DNA of 64,000 nucleotides, taken from positions 372,001 to 436,000 of the forward strand of contig NZ_CP027236.1 in assembly GCF_002999235.1 (NCBI RefSeq), written 5' to 3'. Each line of letters begins with the position of its first letter. The first letter of the stretch is position 1. This document shows, piece by piece, positions 1 through 7,899 of this stretch. The notes below the pieces were generated by a model. It saw only the letters and a program-made list of their open reading frames with translations. It made no database searches and was not told the DNA's origin. Both the position numbers and the translations under genes were made by a program. This DNA comes from Actinomyces sp. oral taxon 897 (lineage in GTDB: Bacteria; Actinomycetota; Actinomycetes; Actinomycetales; Actinomycetaceae).

Positions 1-355
1 CGCTGGCCCCCGCCCGCAGGGCGCCCAGGACGTAGTCGTCGACGTCGAACATGGTCAGCACCAGGATCCTGGTGGCGACCAGGTCCGGGTCGGCCACCAG
101 GCTGGCCGTGGCCTGGATGCCGTCCGTGCCGGGCATCTGGATGTCCATGACCACCACGTCGGGGCGGTGCTCACGGGCCAGGGCCAGGGCCGCCTGGCCG
201 TCGGCGGCGGTGGCCACCACGCTCAGGTCCGCCTCGGCCTGGATGAGCGCGGCCAGGGAGCTGCGCATGAGCGCCTGGTCCTCGGCGACCAGGACCCGTA
301 CCGGCCTCCCCGGGCCCGCCCTCCCCGTCTCCGCGGCCTGCGCGGCCCCGCTCAC
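1..355 (-). CDS. Response regulator, NarL/LuxR type (partial; C-terminus beyond window edge)
   Basis: This is the N-terminal 118 residues of a two-component response regulator. The receiver domain is visible: an acidic VLVAEDQ patch near the start, the phospho-acceptor Asp in VVVMDIQMPGTDGI, and the conserved Thr in ILVLTMFD. The DNA-binding domain lies outside the window; a LuxR-type HTH is inferred because the partner kinase is of the HisKA_3/NarL class. The GTG start at 355 overlaps the kinase stop by 4 bases (GTGA), so the two are translationally coupled. About 20 residues precede the receiver core. The pair lies divergent to an ABC exporter, which it may control. Confidence 0.9.
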   Translation of the reverse strand, partial: MSGAAQAAETGRAGPGRPVRVLVAEDQALMRSSLAALIQAEADLSVVATAADGQAALALAREHRPDVVVMDIQMPGTDGIQATASLVADPDLVATRILVLTMFDVDDYVLGALRAGAS

Positions 356-1305
356 GACCCCGCCTCCCCGCCGGGCCGGGGCGCACCGGCCCCGGTCCGC
401 CCGCCTGCGTCGGCCCGCTCCCGGCCGGTCCGAGCGCCCCGGGCCGGTCCCGCGCCCGCCCCGCCCGCGTCCTCAACCCGGGCGGGCGCGCCCGGGCGCT
501 GAGGGCCTGGGGCGGGGCCACAGGCGTCCCCAGCCCGGGCGGGCAGCTCCAGGACCACGGTGAAACCGTCCCCGACGGGCCCCGCCGTGAGGCTTCCACC
601 CAGGGCCTGCGCCTGCTCCCGCAGGCCCGTCAGCCCGTAGCCGCTGCCGGGCTGGGGGACCCAGTCCGGGCCGGGGCCGGCGTCGGACACGCGCAGGCTC
701 AGTCGCCCGGGACCGGTGTCCGCCTCCACACGCACCGGGCTGGGCCCCGCGTGACGGGCCGTGTTGACCAGGGCCTCACGCACCACCCGCAGCGCCAGGT
801 CCTCGGCGGGGGCGGCGCCACAGGGTGCCGGTGGCGGCGCAGCCCGCCGGGCCTCGGCGTCCCCACCCCGCAGGACCGCCAGCATGCGCCGCAGGTCGGC
901 GGTGGCCTCGTGCCCGGCCTGCTCGATCTGGGCCAGGGCCTGGCGCAGGCCCTCAGGATCCCGGTGCAGACGCTGGGCCACGGCCGCGTGCACCGTGATC
1001 GCCCCCAGCCCGCCCGAGACCAGGTCGTGCAGCTCACGGGACAGCGCCAGGCGGTCCTCGGCCACCGCCCGCGCCGCCGCCAGGTCGGCCAGGCGGGCCT
1101 CATAGGCGCGCCTCTCACGCCGTCGCAGCCACACGGTCAGGGCGAAGGCCGTCACCAGGGCCGCCACGGTGGTCGCCCGTACCAGCGGACTGGGGGCCTG
1201 CTCGGAGCCTACGAGGGACAGGGCCGCCATGAAGGTGACCAGCACCGGCACGGGCCAGTGCCGGGACGACACCTTCTCTCCCACCGGGTAGGACCTGCTG
1301 CTCAC
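352..1305 (-). CDS. Sensor histidine kinase, HisKA_3/NarL family
   Basis: Membrane-bound sensor kinase of 317 aa. Two hydrophobic segments (about residues 18-33 and 42-60) flank a very short external loop, so it probably senses in or near the membrane. The dimerisation/phospho-acceptor helix SRELHDLVSGGL puts the His at about residue 93. A HATPase domain follows, with the N-box EALVNTARHA and G-box GSGYGLTGL. The last ~60 residues are Arg/Gly/Pro-rich, unlike most family members, and may be a late extension. The GTG start is chosen because a TAGAGT hexamer sits 6 bases upstream. It cotranscribes with the downstream regulator and is divergent from an ABC exporter at 1438. Confidence 0.9.
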   Translation of the reverse strand: MSSRSYPVGEKVSSRHWPVPVLVTFMAALSLVGSEQAPSPLVRATTVAALVTAFALTVWLRRRERRAYEARLADLAAARAVAEDRLALSRELHDLVSGGLGAITVHAAVAQRLHRDPEGLRQALAQIEQAGHEATADLRRMLAVLRGGDAEARRAAPPPAPCGAAPAEDLALRVVREALVNTARHAGPSPVRVEADTGPGRLSLRVSDAGPGPDWVPQPGSGYGLTGLREQAQALGGSLTAGPVGDGFTVVLELPARAGDACGPAPGPQRPGAPARVEDAGGAGAGPARGARTGRERADAGGRTGAGAPRPGGEAGS

Positions 1306-1311
1306 GCCCCC

Positions 1312-1317
1312 ACTCTA
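1312..1317 (-). promoter_or_regulatory. Leaderless -10 element of the sensor kinase gene
   Basis: On the minus strand TAGAGT is followed by 6 bases and then the GTG start at 1305. No Shine-Dalgarno is present, so transcription probably starts at or next to the start codon. Confidence 0.5.
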
Positions 1318-1437
1318 GGCAGGCCCCGCCGGCAGCGGCATCAGACCACGGTCTGAGGGACCGGGCTCCGACCCGGGACGCCCCGGGCCCTCCCCGGAGC
1401 CGACGCCGCCCGGCCCGGGAGCACCCACACTGGCGCC

Positions 1438-2178
1438 ATGATCGTTATCGACTCCCTGAGCAAGAGCTACCGGGGCCGCGAGATCCTCCACCAGGTGTCC
1501 TTCCGGGCACGCCCCGGCCGGGTCACCGGCTTCGTGGGACGCAACGGCGCGGGCAAGTCCACCACCCTGCGCTGCCTGCTGGGCCTGGACCACCTCGACG
1601 GCGGCCGCGCCCTGGTCCTGGACCGGCCCTACGCCCGCCTGCGCCACCCGCTACGCCACGTCGGCGCCGTGCTCGACGGCGCCGGGGCCGCCCCCTCCCG
1701 CACCGGGTACGCCCACCTGCGCTGGGTGGCCACGGGCGCGGGCCTGCCACGACGTCGGGTCAACGAGGTCCTGGAGGCCGTCGGCCTGGCCCAGGCCGCC
1801 CGGCGCCCGGTGTCCACCTACTCCCTGGGGATGGGCCAGCGCCTGGGCCTGGCCACGGCGCTCCTGGGCGACCCGCAGGTGCTCGTCCTGGACGAGCCGG
1901 TCAACGGCCTGGACCCCGAGGGCATCCGGTGGATCCGGGACCTGCTCAGGGCGCGTGCCGCGGCCGGGGGGACGGTCCTGCTCTCCAGCCACCTGCTGGG
2001 CGAGCTCGCCGAGGTGGCCGACGACGTCGTCGTCATCGCCGACGGGCGGGTACGGTTCGCCGGGACCCTGGAGTCGGCCCGGGCCGGGTACGCCACCTTC
2101 GAGGACGCCTTCTTCCACCTTGCCGACCAGGGCCCGGACGGGGCCCCGCCGGCCTACCAGGCAGGGGCCGCCTCATGA
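1438..2178 (+). CDS. ABC transporter ATP-binding protein (drug/peptide export type)
   Basis: Cytoplasmic ATPase of 246 aa that would power the two membrane proteins encoded immediately downstream. Walker A is GRNGAGKST (about residue 34), the signature is YSLGMGQRLG, Walker B with catalytic Glu is VLVLDEP, and the switch His is in LLSSHLL. The order resembles CcmA/BcrA-type exporters for lantibiotics or bacitracin-like compounds. The stop overlaps the next start as ATGA. The neighbouring divergent two-component system suggests stress-induced expression, a common pairing for antimicrobial-peptide exporters, though the substrate is unknown. Confidence 0.93.
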   Translation: MIVIDSLSKSYRGREILHQVSFRARPGRVTGFVGRNGAGKSTTLRCLLGLDHLDGGRALVLDRPYARLRHPLRHVGAVLDGAGAAPSRTGYAHLRWVATGAGLPRRRVNEVLEAVGLAQAARRPVSTYSLGMGQRLGLATALLGDPQVLVLDEPVNGLDPEGIRWIRDLLRARAAAGGTVLLSSHLLGELAEVADDVVVIADGRVRFAGTLESARAGYATFEDAFFHLADQGPDGAPPAYQAGAAS

Positions 2179-2960
2179 GCGGGGCCGTGCGGGTCCTGCA
2201 CGCCGAGGTGCTCAAGGCCCTGAGTCTTAAGCCCGTGTGGTTGGGGTCGGCCCTGGCCCTGGTCCTGCCGCTGCTCGTCACCTGGGTCGCCAGCTCCGGC
2301 CTGGTAGCCGACCTGAGGGCGGGTGACCCCTACGCCCTGGAGCAGCTCACCGACATGCCCTTTATGGAGCTGAGCATGGCGGGAGTGCCCGGCCTGGTCA
2401 TTACGGCGACCGCGGTGTTCGCCAGCGAGTTCCAGCGCGGCAGCCAGGAGACCGGGGGCACCCGCCAGCTGGCCACCACCCTGCTGGTGGATCCCGGCCG
2501 CCGCCCCACGCTGGTAGCCAAGATCCTGGTGGTCCTCCTGGCAGGCGTCCTTCTGCTGGCCGGGGCGCTGGCCCTGGAGCTGTCCCTGCTCCACCACCTC
2601 CTGGGTGAGTGGGCCTCCACGCGCAGTGACCTCACGCCCGGACGCCTGGCGGCCCTGGCCGCCTGGTGGGGGATCAACGCCCTGCTGGCGGCGGCGCTGG
2701 CCACCCTGAGCCGGGGGGCGACGGTGCCCCTGGTCGCCCTGGTCACGGCCTCGAGCCTGGTCTCCCCCTCCGTGCTGCTGAGCAAGGTGACCGACCTGGC
2801 CGTCTACCTGCCCGACGCGGCCGCCTACAGCCTCTTTATCCGCCAGACCCGGTTCGGCATCACCCCCACCCCCACCGCGGCGGTGGTCGCCTGCGGCGTG
2901 TGGGCGCTGGCGGCGCTGGTGACCACGGCGGTGGCCTGGATAAGGCAGGACGCCTCATGA
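2175..2960 (+). CDS. ABC transporter permease (ABC-2 type)
   Basis: Integral membrane protein of 261 aa with about six hydrophobic segments. It begins with the amphipathic LHAEVLKALSLKPVW that is typical of ABC-2 permeases before TM1. It starts at the ATG inside the ATGA overlap with the ATPase gene. Upstream in-frame starts exist only inside the ATPase gene and are rejected. It likely forms the channel with the next gene product. Confidence 0.85.
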   Translation: MSGAVRVLHAEVLKALSLKPVWLGSALALVLPLLVTWVASSGLVADLRAGDPYALEQLTDMPFMELSMAGVPGLVITATAVFASEFQRGSQETGGTRQLATTLLVDPGRRPTLVAKILVVLLAGVLLLAGALALELSLLHHLLGEWASTRSDLTPGRLAALAAWWGINALLAAALATLSRGATVPLVALVTASSLVSPSVLLSKVTDLAVYLPDAAAYSLFIRQTRFGITPTPTAAVVACGVWALAALVTTAVAWIRQDAS

Positions 2961-3652
2961 GGTGGCGGGACTCGCAGACGGCCTGCGCCTGCCGGGCCGA
3001 GGCGCTCAAGATGGTGACCTTCCCGGCCGTGCGGTGGGCGGGCGCCGCGACGGCGGCCCTGGCCCTCCTCCAGCTGTGGTCGGCGGCCAGGGGCCGGGCG
3101 CGGGGCGGGGCGGGCGGCCTGGAGCAGGTGGCCTGGTCGTGGACCGTTCCCGTCCAGGTGGGGTTCCTGGTCACGGGAGCGCTGGCGTGCGCGGCAGGGA
3201 CCACCTGCCTGCGTACCACCCTGCTTGTCCAGCCGGTGCGCGCCCGGGTGGCCGGCGCCCGGACCGGCGTGGTCGGCCTCGGTGCGCTCGCGGCCGCGGG
3301 GCTGCTCCTGGCCCCCGTGGCCGTGCTCCTGCCGGGCCGGGGGACGGCTGGTGCCACCGGGCGCGTCCTGCTGTGGCTGGTGGCGGCCGCGCTGATCGGC
3401 TCGGGGGCGGCGGGCCTGATGCGGCGGGCCTCGACCGCGGTCACGGGGGCCCTGCTGCTCGTCGTCGTCCCGCAGGCGCTGTCAGGCTACCTGGGGGCTG
3501 CCGGGCGGCTCCTGCCGGGGGTGGCCGCCCAGGAGCTCCTGGGCGGCGCCCGGGGGCCGGGGTCCCGCACAGCGGCGCTGCTCACCGTCCTGGCGTGGGT
3601 GTGCGTGTGCCAGCTGGCCGGGGCCTGGCGCACGATCCGCTCGGATGCCTGA
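2957..3652 (+). CDS. ABC transporter-associated membrane protein (second permease)
   Basis: Hydrophobic protein of 231 aa with about six predicted TM segments, again starting in an ATGA overlap with the gene before it. The N-terminus (CRAEALKMVTFPAVRWAG) has the same amphipathic-then-TM layout as the preceding permease, suggesting an ancient duplication. With the ATPase and first permease it would form a heteromeric exporter. I cannot name a substrate. It converges with the lipoprotein gene ending at 3691. Confidence 0.75.
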   Translation: MRWRDSQTACACRAEALKMVTFPAVRWAGAATAALALLQLWSAARGRARGGAGGLEQVAWSWTVPVQVGFLVTGALACAAGTTCLRTTLLVQPVRARVAGARTGVVGLGALAAAGLLLAPVAVLLPGRGTAGATGRVLLWLVAAALIGSGAAGLMRRASTAVTGALLLVVVPQALSGYLGAAGRLLPGVAAQELLGGARGPGSRTAALLTVLAWVCVCQLAGAWRTIRSDA

Positions 3653-3690
3653 GGGCGCCGGAGCGTGCCGTGCAACGGGGCGTGCCGTGC

Positions 3691-4353
3691 TCAGAAGGTG
3701 TGGGCGGACTCGGGGATCGGTCCGGTGGTGCCGGTCATCCAGCCGGCGGGGGAGAAGGCGAAGGAGGCCCCGCTGGTGGTGCTCCAGCACGTGAGCGCCG
3801 TCTCGGAGGTGGCGGTGCAGGCGAAGTCCCCCTTGGCGGCGCTCTGCCCGACCGTCAGGGTGTCCGAGGGCGCCCCCAGGTCCCCGGAGAAGCAGAACAG
3901 GCCGGACTTGTCGGGCGTGGCCACCAGGTAGACCGCCCCGGTGTCGCAGGCGTTCCCCCTGATGTCGGTGGTGCCGGCGGGCGGGGACCAGGTCCGCGCG
4001 TTCACCTGGCACACGACGCCGGGGGAGCCGAGCGGGTTGTTGGAGTCCTCCAGGAAGCTGCACTGGTTCTTCTCGTCAGGGTCCCAGAAGCCGGTCAGGC
4101 TGGCGGTGTCCTGCGGGGCGTCGTAGGAGGTGGGAGCCGCGGTGGGGGACCCGTCGCCTCCGGCGGGGGCCGGGGCGCCCGACTCCGTGGTGGCGGCCGT
4201 GGACGACGCGGGTGCGCTGGCCGTGGACGTCGTCCCGTCGTCGCAGCCCGCGACCAGGGCCGCTGACACCAGGGCCAGGGCCAGCAGACGCCGTCGGCTG
4301 CGTGACGCGGACGCTGCCGGAGCGGGATCCCGCCTCAGGAGGGTGGTACTCAT
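3691..4353 (-). CDS. Secreted lipoprotein, paralogue of the gene at 4957-5808
   Basis: Lipoprotein of 220 aa. A basic start (RSRRR), hydrophobic h-region and lipobox LVAGC are followed by a Ser/Thr/Ala/Pro-rich linker (to about residue 75) and a globular C-terminal domain with about six Cys. The final ~100 residues closely match the neighbouring lipoprotein, including CWSTTSG, SFAFS, GWMTGTTG and GPIPESAHT. The conserved cysteines suggest disulfides outside the cell. An AAAGG Shine-Dalgarno lies 7 bases before the ATG. I do not recognise a named domain; a surface or binding role is only inferred. Confidence 0.8.
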   Translation of the reverse strand: MSTTLLRRDPAPAASASRSRRRLLALALVSAALVAGCDDGTTSTASAPASSTAATTESGAPAPAGGDGSPTAAPTSYDAPQDTASLTGFWDPDEKNQCSFLEDSNNPLGSPGVVCQVNARTWSPPAGTTDIRGNACDTGAVYLVATPDKSGLFCFSGDLGAPSDTLTVGQSAAKGDFACTATSETALTCWSTTSGASFAFSPAGWMTGTTGPIPESAHTF

Positions 4354-4472
4354 CAGGGTGCCTTTCGCCGTGGGTGTGCCCGGGAACGCCCAGGACGGCC
4401 GGTGGTGCCAGTGCCCCGGACGGGGCCCGCCTGACCACCTGCCGCGCTGGTTGGTACCAGGGTAGAGCCTTG

Positions 4473-4495
4473 CGTCACACTGTGGCTATGTGACG
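4473..4495. repeat. Inverted repeat CGTCACA-N9-TGTGACG
   Basis: Perfect 7-bp arms separated by 9 bases, about 120 bp upstream of the 3691-4353 lipoprotein start and overlapping the stop of the gene remnant at 4486-4680. It could be an operator or a short hairpin. The half-site order is opposite to a classical CRP box (TGTGA-N6-TCACA). Confidence 0.45.
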
Positions 4496-4680
4496 TCTGG
4501 TCTTCCGTCAGCGAGGAAGGCGGCGACGTCCTGCGAGCTCACCGGGTGTCCCAGGGGGAGCTGCGGGAGGCCGGTCACCGTACTGGTCTCCGTCTCGGCC
4601 TGCGGGTACTCCCTGTTGAAGGCAGAGGTGGCCAGCTCACTAATGAGCGTGGACAGGCAGATCCCGTGAGTGGCGGCGAC
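4486..4680 (-). pseudogene. Possible 3' remnant of an unidentified gene
   Basis: On the minus strand a 64-codon open stretch runs from just after a TAA (4681-4683) to a TAG at 4486, and has no usable start codon. Its translation (LSTLISELATSAFNREYPQ, then VSSQDVAAFLADGRPDVT) has the composition and codon pattern of a genuine protein C-terminus. I read it as the tail of a decayed gene. The rest of the 600-bp gap between the lipoproteins holds only the inverted repeat at 4473 and the 56-bp repeat at 4878. Confidence 0.3.
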
Positions 4681-4877
4681 TTATCTCATGCGGTAGTGGA
4701 CGGCTGGTGGCAGGTCAACAGTGGTGCGCATATGTGCATTTTAAACTAATGCAGCCTGTGCAATGAGAGATCTTGTGCCGACGGTGTAGGCGGTGTCTGT
4801 GCGTAGTGGTCTCGGCCATACGCGCTGCAGGCACTCATACAGGAGCCAGTGGTGCCTGTGCGCGCAGCGGCCCCGGC

Positions 4878-4933
4878 CCCATTCTCACGACGAACAAGTA
4901 CCGTTCTCACGGGCAATAAGTACCGTTCTCGCG
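4878..4933 (+). repeat. 56-bp intergenic repeat (22-bp units), copy 1 of 3
   Basis: Two 22-bp units of the type GTTCTCACGACGAAYAAGTA followed by a third GTTCTCGCG. It ends 23 bases from the stop of the converging lipoprotein gene at 4957. Near-identical copies lie at 22799-22854 (same orientation) and 63872-63927 (opposite orientation). It has no coding potential and no strong hairpin. Confidence 0.85.
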
Positions 4934-4956
4934 GTGGCTGGTTGTGGCGGCCTGGC

Positions 4957-5808
4957 TCACCAGGTGTGGGCGGACTCGGGGATCGGCCCGGTGGTACCGG
5001 TCATCCAGCCGTCGCGGGAGAAGGCGAAGGAGACCCCGCTGGTGGTGCTCCAGCACGTGATCGTCGCCTCGGAGGTGACGGTGCAGGCGAACTCCCCGTT
5101 GGTGGCGGTCTGCCCGACATCCAGGGTGTCCTGCGCCATTCCAATATCCCCCTCAAGGCACAGCAGGCCGGAGCTGGTGGAGGTGACTACCAGGTGAAGG
5201 GCGTAGCTGTTGCAGGGGCGCCCCCTCATATCGGTGCTGTACCTGGGCAGCGACCAGGACTGTGCGGGTACGGGGCATATGACGCCGGCCTCACCGATCG
5301 CGGAGCGTGCGGACTGGAATGCGCACGTGCCCTGTCGGGCAGAGCCCCGGAAGGAGCCCAGGTGCCGGGCACCCGGTGGTGCGGCGTAGGAGGCGGGCGC
5401 CGCCTGCCCGGGGCCGCCGGTCGGTGACAGGGGGACCTCGCCGGCGGGCGGCAGGGGCGCCCCGTCGGGGCCTGCTGGCAGGGGGAGCCCGTCAGGGTCC
5501 GCGCCGGTGGGGCCGGTCTCCTGCGGGCCGGTCTCCTGCGGCTCCGAGGTGGTCACCGACGGTGCCGGGGAGGCAGCCGGGCCGCCCGCCTGCTGGCTGC
5601 CGGGCAGGTCGCAGCCCGCGACCAGGCACGCCGCCACCAGGACCGGCAGCACGCGCCGGGCCCAGGCGCAGGCAGGGCGGGGGACGCCGCGCAGGGAGGC
5701 CCCGGTGGGCCGGGCGCGTAGGGCGGGGCGGAGAACGGCCGGCATACTGGTGCTGGTACCGGTCCTGGTGCTGTCGGTGGCCGATGGTCCGGCGTCGATC
5801 CCGGTCAT
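4957..5808 (-). CDS. Secreted lipoprotein, paralogue of the gene at 3691-4353
   Basis: Lipoprotein of 283 aa with a long positively charged N-region, h-region VLPVLVAACLVAGC and lipobox Cys near residue 66, then a Pro/Gly/Thr-rich linker and a Cys-containing C-terminal domain of ~110 aa. That domain is nearly collinear with the downstream paralogue, and the last ~150 bp of the two genes are about 90% identical. The ATG at 5808 follows AGGAG. An internal ATG at residue 22 is an alternative start giving a more ordinary signal peptide. Function unknown. Confidence 0.78.
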   Translation of the reverse strand: MTGIDAGPSATDSTRTGTSTSMPAVLRPALRARPTGASLRGVPRPACAWARRVLPVLVAACLVAGCDLPGSQQAGGPAASPAPSVTTSEPQETGPQETGPTGADPDGLPLPAGPDGAPLPPAGEVPLSPTGGPGQAAPASYAAPPGARHLGSFRGSARQGTCAFQSARSAIGEAGVICPVPAQSWSLPRYSTDMRGRPCNSYALHLVVTSTSSGLLCLEGDIGMAQDTLDVGQTATNGEFACTVTSEATITCWSTTSGVSFAFSRDGWMTGTTGPIPESAHTW

Positions 5809-5906
5809 AGTAGAGGCTCTCCTGTAACTCAGGTACTCTGACAGACGCTTCCTAAAGCGTACCGGGGGTGATCAGGGTCTGTCATGCACGACCGGGCCCG
5901 GGGCGG

Positions 5907-5995
5907 CGCCCCTGCCCGGTGCCCTACCGCGGGGTGGTGGAGACCCCGGGCGGGGTCCTGGCGGCCGACGCCCCTGCCCGGTGCCCTACCGCGGG
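5907..5995. repeat. 27-bp perfect direct repeat upstream of proS
   Basis: The 27 bases at 5907-5933 recur exactly at 5969-5995 (62-bp offset), separated by a GACCCC/GGGGTC hairpin. If transcription begins upstream they would lie in a proS leader, but the TACCAT element at 6046 suggests they lie upstream of the transcript instead. Confidence 0.7.
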
Positions 5996-6045
5996 CAAAG
6001 GCGCAGGCAGCGCCCGGGGCAGGAGTGCGAGGCCGGTTCACGCCG

Positions 6046-6051
6046 TACCAT
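6046..6051 (+). promoter_or_regulatory. Leaderless -10 element of proS
   Basis: TACCAT, 6 bases, then GTG at 6058. There is no Shine-Dalgarno, and this supports the 6058 start over the longer open frame beginning at 5884. Confidence 0.5.
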
Positions 6052-6057
6052 GTGCCC

Positions 6058-7896
6058 GTGATCCAGCGACTCTCCACCGCCTTCATCCGCACCCTGCGCG
6101 AGGACCCGGCCGACGCCGAGGTTGCCAGCCACCGGCTCCTGGTGCGGGCCTGCTACATCCGCCGCGCCGCCCCCGGCGTCTACACCTGGCTGCCCCTGGG
6201 TCTGCGGACCCTGCGCAAGATCGAGGCGGTGGTGCGTCAGGAGATGGACGCCATGGGCGCCCAGGAGGTCCACTTCCCGGCCCTGCTGCCCGCCGAGCCC
6301 TACCAGGCCACCGGCCGGTGGGAGGACTACGGTCCCACCCTGTTCAAGCTGCGCGACCGCAAGGAGGCCGACTACCTCCTGGCCCCCACCCACGAGGAGA
6401 TGTTCACCCTCCTGGTCAAGGACCTGTGCTCCTCCTACAAGGACCTGCCCCTGTCGGTCTACCAGATCCAGACCAAGTACCGTGACGAGGCCCGCCCGAG
6501 GGCCGGCATTATCCGGGGCCGGGAGTTCGTCATGAAGGACTCCTACTCATTCGACCTGGACGAGGCCGGGCTGGAGGCCTCCTACCAGGCGCACCGGGCT
6601 GCCTACCAGCGTATCTTCACCCGCCTGGGCCTGGACTACGTCATTGTCTCAGCGGTCTCCGGGGCCATGGGCGGCTCCCGCTCCGAGGAGTTCCTCCACC
6701 CCTCGCCCATTGGCGAGGACACCTTCGTGCGCTCCGACGGCGGCTACGCGGCCAACGCCGAGGCCGTGACCACTACGGCCCCCGGGCCGGTCGACGCCTC
6801 CGGGGTGGGGCCCGCGCGGGTGGTGGACACCCCCGACACCCCCACCATCGAGTCCCTGGTGGACCTGTTCAACAAGTCCTACCCGCGCTCCGACGGCCGG
6901 GCCTGGAGCGCCGCCGACACCCTCAAGAACGTCGTGGTGGCCCTCACCCACCCCCACGGCGAGCGCGAGCTGCTGGTGGTCGGTGTCCCCGGCGACCGCG
7001 ACGTGGACCTCAAGCGCCTGGAGGCCTCCCTGGCCCCCGCCGAGGTCGACATGGCCACCGACGCCGACTTCGAGGCCCACCCCGAGCTGGTGCGCGGCTA
7101 CATCGGCCCGGCCGCTATTGGCCCCAACTCCCCGGCCCGCCGGGTGGAGAGGCGCGAGGACGGCACCGAGGTCCTCACCGGGTCCGTGCGCTACCTGGTG
7201 GACCCCCGCGTCGTGGCGGGCAGCGCCTGGGTCACCGGCGCCGACACGGACAGGAGGCACGTGATGGACCTGGTCATGGGCCGCGACTTTACCGCCGACG
7301 GCGTCATCGAGGCCGCCGAGGTCCGCGAGGGCGACCCCGCCCCCGACGGCTCCGGCCCCCTGCACCTGGCCCGCGGCATCGAGATCGGACACATCTTCGC
7401 CCTGGGCCGCAAGTACGCCGACGCCCTGGGGCTGAGGGTCCTGGACGAGAACGGCAGGGCCCGGGTGGTCACCATGGGCTCCTACGGCATCGGGGTCAGC
7501 CGGGTCATGGCCGCCCTGGCCGAGGCCAACCACGACGAGGCTGGCCTGGCCTGGCCCATCCAGGTGGCCCCCTACCACCTCCAGGTACTGGCCACCGGCA
7601 AGGAGGAGACGGTCTTCGACACCGCCCAGGCTCTGGCCCAGGCCCTGGACGAGGCCGGCTTCGAGATCCTCTACGACGACCGCCGCAGGGTCAGCGCCGG
7701 GGTGAAGTTTAAGGACTCCGAGCTCCTGGGCGTGCCCTACACCCTGGTGGTGGGCCGCGACCTGGGCCGTCAGGGCACCGTGGAGCTGCGCGACCGCCGC
7801 AGCGGGGAGCGGGTGAGCCTGCCCGTGGCCGACGCCGTCGCCCGGGTGTCCGCCGTACTCACCGCCGCCCTGGCCCAGGTCCCCGGGCGCGCCTGA
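6058..7896 (+). CDS. proS: Proline--tRNA ligase
   Basis: Class II aminoacyl-tRNA synthetase (612 aa, cytoplasm) that charges tRNA-Pro with proline. The start [19 protein letters not shown] aligns with the usual bacterial ProRS N-terminus. Class II motif 1 lies near [14 protein letters not shown], motif 2 near [22 protein letters not shown], and motif 3 near GSYGIGVSR. The ~180-residue editing insertion between motifs 2 and 3 is present, so it is the bacterial-type enzyme. The C-terminal anticodon-binding domain begins about [15 protein letters not shown]. The next gene starts 3 bases after the stop, so they are probably cotranscribed. Confidence 0.97.
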   Translation: MIQRLSTAFIRTLREDPADAEVASHRLLVRACYIRRAAPGVYTWLPLGLRTLRKIEAVVRQEMDAMGAQEVHFPALLPAEPYQATGRWEDYGPTLFKLRDRKEADYLLAPTHEEMFTLLVKDLCSSYKDLPLSVYQIQTKYRDEARPRAGIIRGREFVMKDSYSFDLDEAGLEASYQAHRAAYQRIFTRLGLDYVIVSAVSGAMGGSRSEEFLHPSPIGEDTFVRSDGGYAANAEAVTTTAPGPVDASGVGPARVVDTPDTPTIESLVDLFNKSYPRSDGRAWSAADTLKNVVVALTHPHGERELLVVGVPGDRDVDLKRLEASLAPAEVDMATDADFEAHPELVRGYIGPAAIGPNSPARRVERREDGTEVLTGSVRYLVDPRVVAGSAWVTGADTDRRHVMDLVMGRDFTADGVIEAAEVREGDPAPDGSGPLHLARGIEIGHIFALGRKYADALGLRVLDENGRARVVTMGSYGIGVSRVMAALAEANHDEAGLAWPIQVAPYHLQVLATGKEETVFDTAQALAQALDEAGFEILYDDRRRVSAGVKFKDSELLGVPYTLVVGRDLGRQGTVELRDRRSGERVSLPVADAVARVSAVLTAALAQVPGRA

Positions 7897-7899
7897 GCC

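Noticed and set aside
4473..4495. CRP/FNR-type binding site
   Set aside because: The half-sites are in the order TCACA ... TGTGA with 9 bases between, the reverse of the CRP arrangement.
5820..6057. T-box or other leader riboswitch for proS
   Set aside because: No T-box sequence or antiterminator is visible, and the TACCAT element 6 bases from the GTG implies a leaderless transcript.
5884..6057. N-terminal extension of ProRS from the upstream ATG
   Set aside because: The extra 58 residues are low-complexity Arg/Pro/Gly, lie over a 27-bp direct repeat, and are absent from the family.
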